64,000 nt of DNA, from positions 62,001-126,000 of the forward strand of contig NZ_LT984805.1 of NCBI RefSeq assembly GCF_900250115.1. Direction: 5' to 3'. The translations under genes were made by a program, and so were the position numbers. This DNA is from Cupriavidus taiwanensis. Lineage in GTDB: Bacteria; Pseudomonadota; Gammaproteobacteria; Burkholderiales; Burkholderiaceae. Shown here piece by piece: positions 60,982-64,000 of this stretch. Position 1 is the first letter of the stretch. Each line of letters opens with the position of its first letter. The notes under the pieces are model-generated. The model saw only the letters and a list, made by a program, of their open reading frames with translations, was not told the origin of the DNA and ran no database searches.

Positions 60982-61974
60982 TCAAGCTGCCGGACCAGCC
61001 ACGCCGAGCTGTGTCCGATAGTCGGCCAGCAACTGCTGCTGGGCGTCGAGCCGTCCGGTGACCTTGGCCAACTCGCCGGCCAGGCGCTCGCGCGCGGCAC
61101 GCTCGGCGGTTAGCTCGTCCGCTTGCTGCTGGACCGCGGAGCGCAGGGCATCGCGTTCGGCTTCCGCACGGGCTTGATCGACGCGAGCTTGGTTCAGCCC
61201 GGCATGTGCCTGTTCCGCCTGCGTCTCCAGGCCGCGGCTGCGTTTGGCCGAGGCGGCAATCTCCGCGACCAGCCGTGCGCCGTCCTTGTTCAGTTGCGTG
61301 ATCTCCCCCTGCTTGACGATCAGCGCCTGATTGGCTTGCCGGGTTTCTGCCTGCAGTTGTTGGACCTGCTGCTCGTGCCGGCGTGCCTCCTGATCGCGCT
61401 GCTCTTTGCTGGCGTTGCGGAAGTGTTCCAGTGCTTGGTGTGCGTGCTGCAGCTTCTCCTCCAGCGAGCGCCGGAAGCCTTCGTGTTCGGCCAGCCGTTC
61501 GGTGAGATCCTGGACCTGCTGCGCCAGCCGTTCGGCCTCCAGGGCCCGCTGCTGCAGCGCCGTCTGCGTGTCGCTGTGCGCGGCCCGCACTTCGGCAACG
61601 GTGGCATGCGCCTGCGCCAGTTCGGCGCGAAGTGCGACGAGATCAGCGGACAGCTTGTCGGCTTCCGCTCGGACCTGCTGCCGCTGTGCGGTGGCGGCCG
61701 CGACCTGCTGGTCGACCACTGCCTGCGCTTCTTCGTGCAGCCGTGCCGCCAGCCTGCCTACCAGATCCAGGATGGCATCGGAGGTCGAGCCGGCCCGCTG
61801 GAGCGCCCCGCCTTCCTCTTCTTCCAGTTCCTTGAGATAGCGGTGAATCGTCGTTTTCGAGCCGGTATTGCCCAGCGCGATACGTATTGCATCGATCGAC
61901 GGATGCTGCCCCTGGGCCATCAACGAATCGCGGGCGCGTTTGACATCCAGACGGCTTAGACCGGCACGGGCCAT
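60982..61974 (-). CDS. tnpT: TnpT-like resolution helper (KfrA_N DNA-binding, coiled coil)
   Basis: 330 aa from ATG 61974 (GGAG upstream); 62025 is an in-frame alternative. Residues 1-60 form a KfrA_N-type DNA-binding domain: SRLDVKRARDSLMAQGQHPS, IDAIRIALGNTGSKTTIHRY, LKELEEEEG. The rest is a long coiled coil rich in Gln/Ala/Glu (EEAQAVVDQQVAAATAQRQQ ... ARAEAERDALRSAVQQQAD), as in KfrA and TnpT. In Tn4651, TnpT assists TnpS at the resolution site. It is divergent from tnpS, with the presumed res site between them. Intact. Confidence 0.82.
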   Translation of the reverse strand: MARAGLSRLDVKRARDSLMAQGQHPSIDAIRIALGNTGSKTTIHRYLKELEEEEGGALQRAGSTSDAILDLVGRLAARLHEEAQAVVDQQVAAATAQRQQVRAEADKLSADLVALRAELAQAHATVAEVRAAHSDTQTALQQRALEAERLAQQVQDLTERLAEHEGFRRSLEEKLQHAHQALEHFRNASKEQRDQEARRHEQQVQQLQAETRQANQALIVKQGEITQLNKDGARLVAEIAASAKRSRGLETQAEQAHAGLNQARVDQARAEAERDALRSAVQQQADELTAERAARERLAGELAKVTGRLDAQQQLLADYRTQLGVAGPAA

Positions 61975-62067
61975 GGTGCTCCTATAATTTGATACCGTAT
62001 TACGTACTATGTATATACATACCAAATGGAGCCGTCAAGCAAGCGGATTCTCGTCGATTTTTGACAG

Positions 62068-62088
62068 GTGATAATGGCAGATTATCAC
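62068..62088. promoter_or_regulatory. Candidate TnpS crossover site in the res region
   Basis: GTGATAAT and ATTATCAC form perfect 8-bp inverted arms separated by GGCAG, the arrangement of a tyrosine-recombinase core with two binding arms and a short spacer. It lies in the tnpT-tnpS intergenic region, where Tn4651-type res sites sit. A/T-rich repeats (TACGTACTATGTATATACAT) nearby could bind TnpT. Confidence 0.5.
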
Positions 62089-62457
62089 GTGTGAGGCCCT
62101 GGCGAGAGGCTCTCCAACCGGCCCGCTAGTACGAAATGGCTCACAGCCTCTGGGCAACCTTCCGCGGTCTCGACCGGCCCGGGCGTTGTTGCACCTGGGC
62201 AACTCTTGACGAATGCCCCTTACCGGCAAGATCGTGCGCCCGCACACCTGCTCGCGATCTACGGCGCCATACGGACCCGATCACGGAGAAGTTCAGGCAG
62301 CTGGGCGGCGCAGAGCGCCCTGCAGCTCCTCACGAATAGCCCCGGACGTGGAGCGATTCGAGGTGGCGAAACGCACAAGAGGATTCCGAAATGGTCATGG
62401 AGGCCAGACAAGCGCGACAATACGCATCCGCACCATCGCTATTTGCTCCCCTTGGCC

Positions 62458-63749
62458 ATGCACGACGTCGACCGATACCTGGAAGCCGCCACCCGCGACA
62501 ACACGCGGCGAAGCTACCAGGCAGCCATTCGTCATTTCGAGGTCGAATGGGGTGGTTTTCTGCGGCTAGCGCCGACAGCATCGCGCGTTACCTGGCCGAG
62601 CACGCGCAGACGCTATCTATCAACACCCTGCGTCAGCGCCTGGCTGCAATCGCACAATGGCACGTCTCGCAAGGCTTCCCAGATCCGAACCGGGCGCCAC
62701 ACGTGCGGAAGGTGCTCAAGGGCATCCAGGCATTGCACCCCGCACAAGAGCGGCGCGCCAAGCCGCTGCAGCTCGCTCAGTTCGAGCAACTGGTGGTGTG
62801 GCTCGACGCCCAAATTGCTGCGGCCTCGATGACAGGCAATGACCACCACCTCCAGGTCCTGGCGCGCAACAAGGCCCTGGTGCTGATTGGCTTCTGGCGG
62901 GGCTTCCGGTCGGACGAATTGAGCCGGCTGCAGATCGAGCACATCACCGTCGAGCCCGGCCGGGGCATGACGATCTTCCTGCCGCACACCAAGACGGACC
63001 GCAACCACGCCGGCACGACGCACAAGGCGCCTGCCTTGTCGCGCCTCTGCCCGGTGGCTGCCTATGTGGCTTGGTTGGCCGCGTCAGGCTTGGCAGCGGG
63101 CCCTGTGTTTCGGCGGATCGATCGCTGGGGACGGATCGCCGAAGCGGGGCTGCAAGCCAGCAGCGTCGTGCCCTTGCTGCGCAAGCTGTTCCAGGATGCG
63201 GGGCTGCTGCAGGCGGACCGCTACAGCAGCCACTCGCTGCGGCGCGGCTTTGCCACCTGGGCAAACGCGAACCAGTGGGACCTCAAGATGCTGATGGAAT
63301 ACGTCGGCTGGAAGGATGTCCGCTCGGCCATGCGCTACATCGACGCGGCAGACCCATTCGCGCAGCACCGTATCGAAGCAGCGCTGGCACCGCCACCAGC
63401 CACCCTACCGTCGGCGCCGCCGCCCGAGCGACGTCCCACGGTTCCGCCCAAGCCCGTGCCTGAAACGCGGTTGACGGTTGACCTATACATCGAGCGCAAC
63501 AGCAAATTCGTGCGCGGCAAGTCGAAGGCGCGCCGCTGGATCGAGCAGTTCTGCCTGTCCCAGTACCAGATGCGCGTCTTCGAGCAGCGCCGCCCCCGCT
63601 ATGAAATCGTCATGCCGTTCACCGCAGGGCCGGAGCTGGAGAAAGCCATCGAGGTGCTGCTCGCGGACATGCACGAAAACGCGGACCTCTGCAATTGCTT
63701 CATTGAGGTGACGTTGCACGATCCGCTGACCGATACTCACTGGAGCTGA
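62458..63749 (+). pseudogene. tnpS: TnpS-like tyrosine recombinase with a 1-nt frameshift
   Basis: ATG 62458 starts MHDVDRYLEAATRDNTRRSY, then AAIRHFEVEWGGFL, the SAM-like DNA-binding domain. At about 62561 the frame changes: CTGCGGCTAGC replaces an expected CTGCCGGCTAGC-like string. The rest runs SADSIARYLAEHAQTLS to the end in the other frame. The catalytic part is complete: Arg in WRGFRSDELSRLQ, H-x-x-R in SHSLRRGFATW, the GW box in YVGWKDVRSAMRYID and the Tyr in the same segment. A long C-terminal extension is typical of TnpS. Either a mutation or a sequence error would explain the frameshift. The product, if shifted, is inactive. Confidence 0.8.
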
Positions 63750-63781
63750 TCAGTCTGGCTCCGGAGGGTCCGTTCTTCTTG

Positions 63782-64000
63782 CTACACCGCACGCCGCTGC
63801 GGTGCCACCTCAAGCAGGCTGTCTTGATACAGGTGGATCGGAAAGCTCATGATGCCCCGGAAATTCACATGCGCGAAATGTGCGGGCCCCATGCGGCGCA
63901 GCCAGTCATCTTCAATCCGTTGCCCCTTGCGGCGCCAAGCATCGGCCGTCGTTTGCATGCGCTGGGTGTTCCAGGCAATCACCAGATTCGTCAGCAGCGT
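63782..64000 (-). CDS. tnpA: Tn3-family transposase, C-terminal end, partial
   Basis: The last 70 or so codons of a Tn3-type transposase: LVIAWNTQRMQTTADAWRRK, then GQRIEDDWLRRMGPAHFAHV, and NFRGIMSFPIHLYQDSLLEV. This is the conserved end of these large transposases (NLVxxWNTxYM ... NFxGxxxF). Convergent with tnpS. The 5' 2.7 kb are outside the window. Confidence 0.88.
   Translation of the reverse strand, partial: TLLTNLVIAWNTQRMQTTADAWRRKGQRIEDDWLRRMGPAHFAHVNFRGIMSFPIHLYQDSLLEVAPQRRAV

Larger units (their letters stand above)
60861..64000 (+). mobile_element. Tn3-family transposon of the TnpS/TnpT type, left part
   Basis: From the terminal repeat the order is tnpT (minus), a control/res region, tnpS (plus) and the 3' end of tnpA (minus). 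This is the layout of Tn4651-like elements in which cointegrates are resolved by a tyrosine recombinase TnpS and its helper TnpT. The other terminal repeat and most of tnpA lie beyond the window. No passenger gene is visible in this part. Confidence 0.8.

Noticed and set aside
61123..61959. 278-codon frame opposite tnpT
   Set aside because: Antisense to a coiled-coil protein; the apparent Leu/Phe-rich sequence is the complement of Gln/Lys/Glu codons.
1..64000. CRISPR arrays, tRNA or rRNA genes
   Set aside because: No regularly spaced direct repeats and no cloverleaf or conserved rRNA segments were noticed on either strand; a scan with dedicated tools would be needed to exclude a divergent tRNA.

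Overview
The window is high-GC DNA that looks like an accessory region of a Burkholderiaceae genome, most likely Cupriavidus or Ralstonia. This is inferred from the OmpC-type porin, the imuA-imuB-dnaE2 cassette, LigD, the tannase-family lipoprotein and the mix of insertion sequences. No rRNA, tRNA or CRISPR array was seen. At least eight mobile elements (IS66 twice, ISKra4 remnant, IS256, a group II intron, a dead Tn3-family transposon, two IS5-family elements, IS21, and a second Tn3-family transposon running off the right edge) alternate with short gene blocks, many cut at the joins.

Left part (1-17.6 kb): an IS66 end truncates a patatin phospholipase gene. Envelope genes follow (small secreted protein, EF-hand protein, porin, lipoprotein, PliI-like protein), then an HTH/PIN toxin-antitoxin pair, a cold-shock/DUF1294 membrane protein and a membrane-anchored Mrr-type endonuclease. 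A fatty-acid block follows: an acyl-CoA synthetase scrambled and split by IS256, an SDR dehydrogenase, a thiolase, and Crp- and TetR-type regulators next to a tannase/feruloyl esterase.

Middle (17.8-35.5 kb): a group II intron that has lost its 5' part lies against a Tn3-family terminal repeat. The Tn3 transposase is inactivated by a nonsense codon, an IS903-type insertion and loss of its 3' end at another IS. A DNA-repair island follows: LigD, DUF2188, an SRAP/YedK protein, two small genes, and the SOS-controlled imuA-imuB-dnaE2 mutasome with a perfect LexA box.

Right part (36-58.8 kb) is defence-like. It holds small hypothetical proteins, a PIN-like nuclease, a Schlafen-type AlbA/ATPase protein, a TumE/TumA-type toxin-antitoxin pair, a SWIM/SNF2 helicase and a Wadjet JetA gene that truncate each other at one join. 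Next is the most interesting locus: a compact operon for a ubiquitin-like protein, an E1-like (ThiF) enzyme, a cysteine-rich DUF6527 protein and two small accessory proteins. It is divergent from an XRE/ImmA-IrrE regulator-protease pair, with palindromic operators between them. After an IS21 element and a MITE-like inverted-repeat unit come a HipA-like kinase translationally coupled to an unknown protein, an H-NS fragment and a four-helix membrane protein.

Right edge (58.8-64 kb): a second IS66 element is interrupted by a Tn3-family transposon that carries a divergent TnpT/TnpS resolution module and the 3' end of its tnpA.
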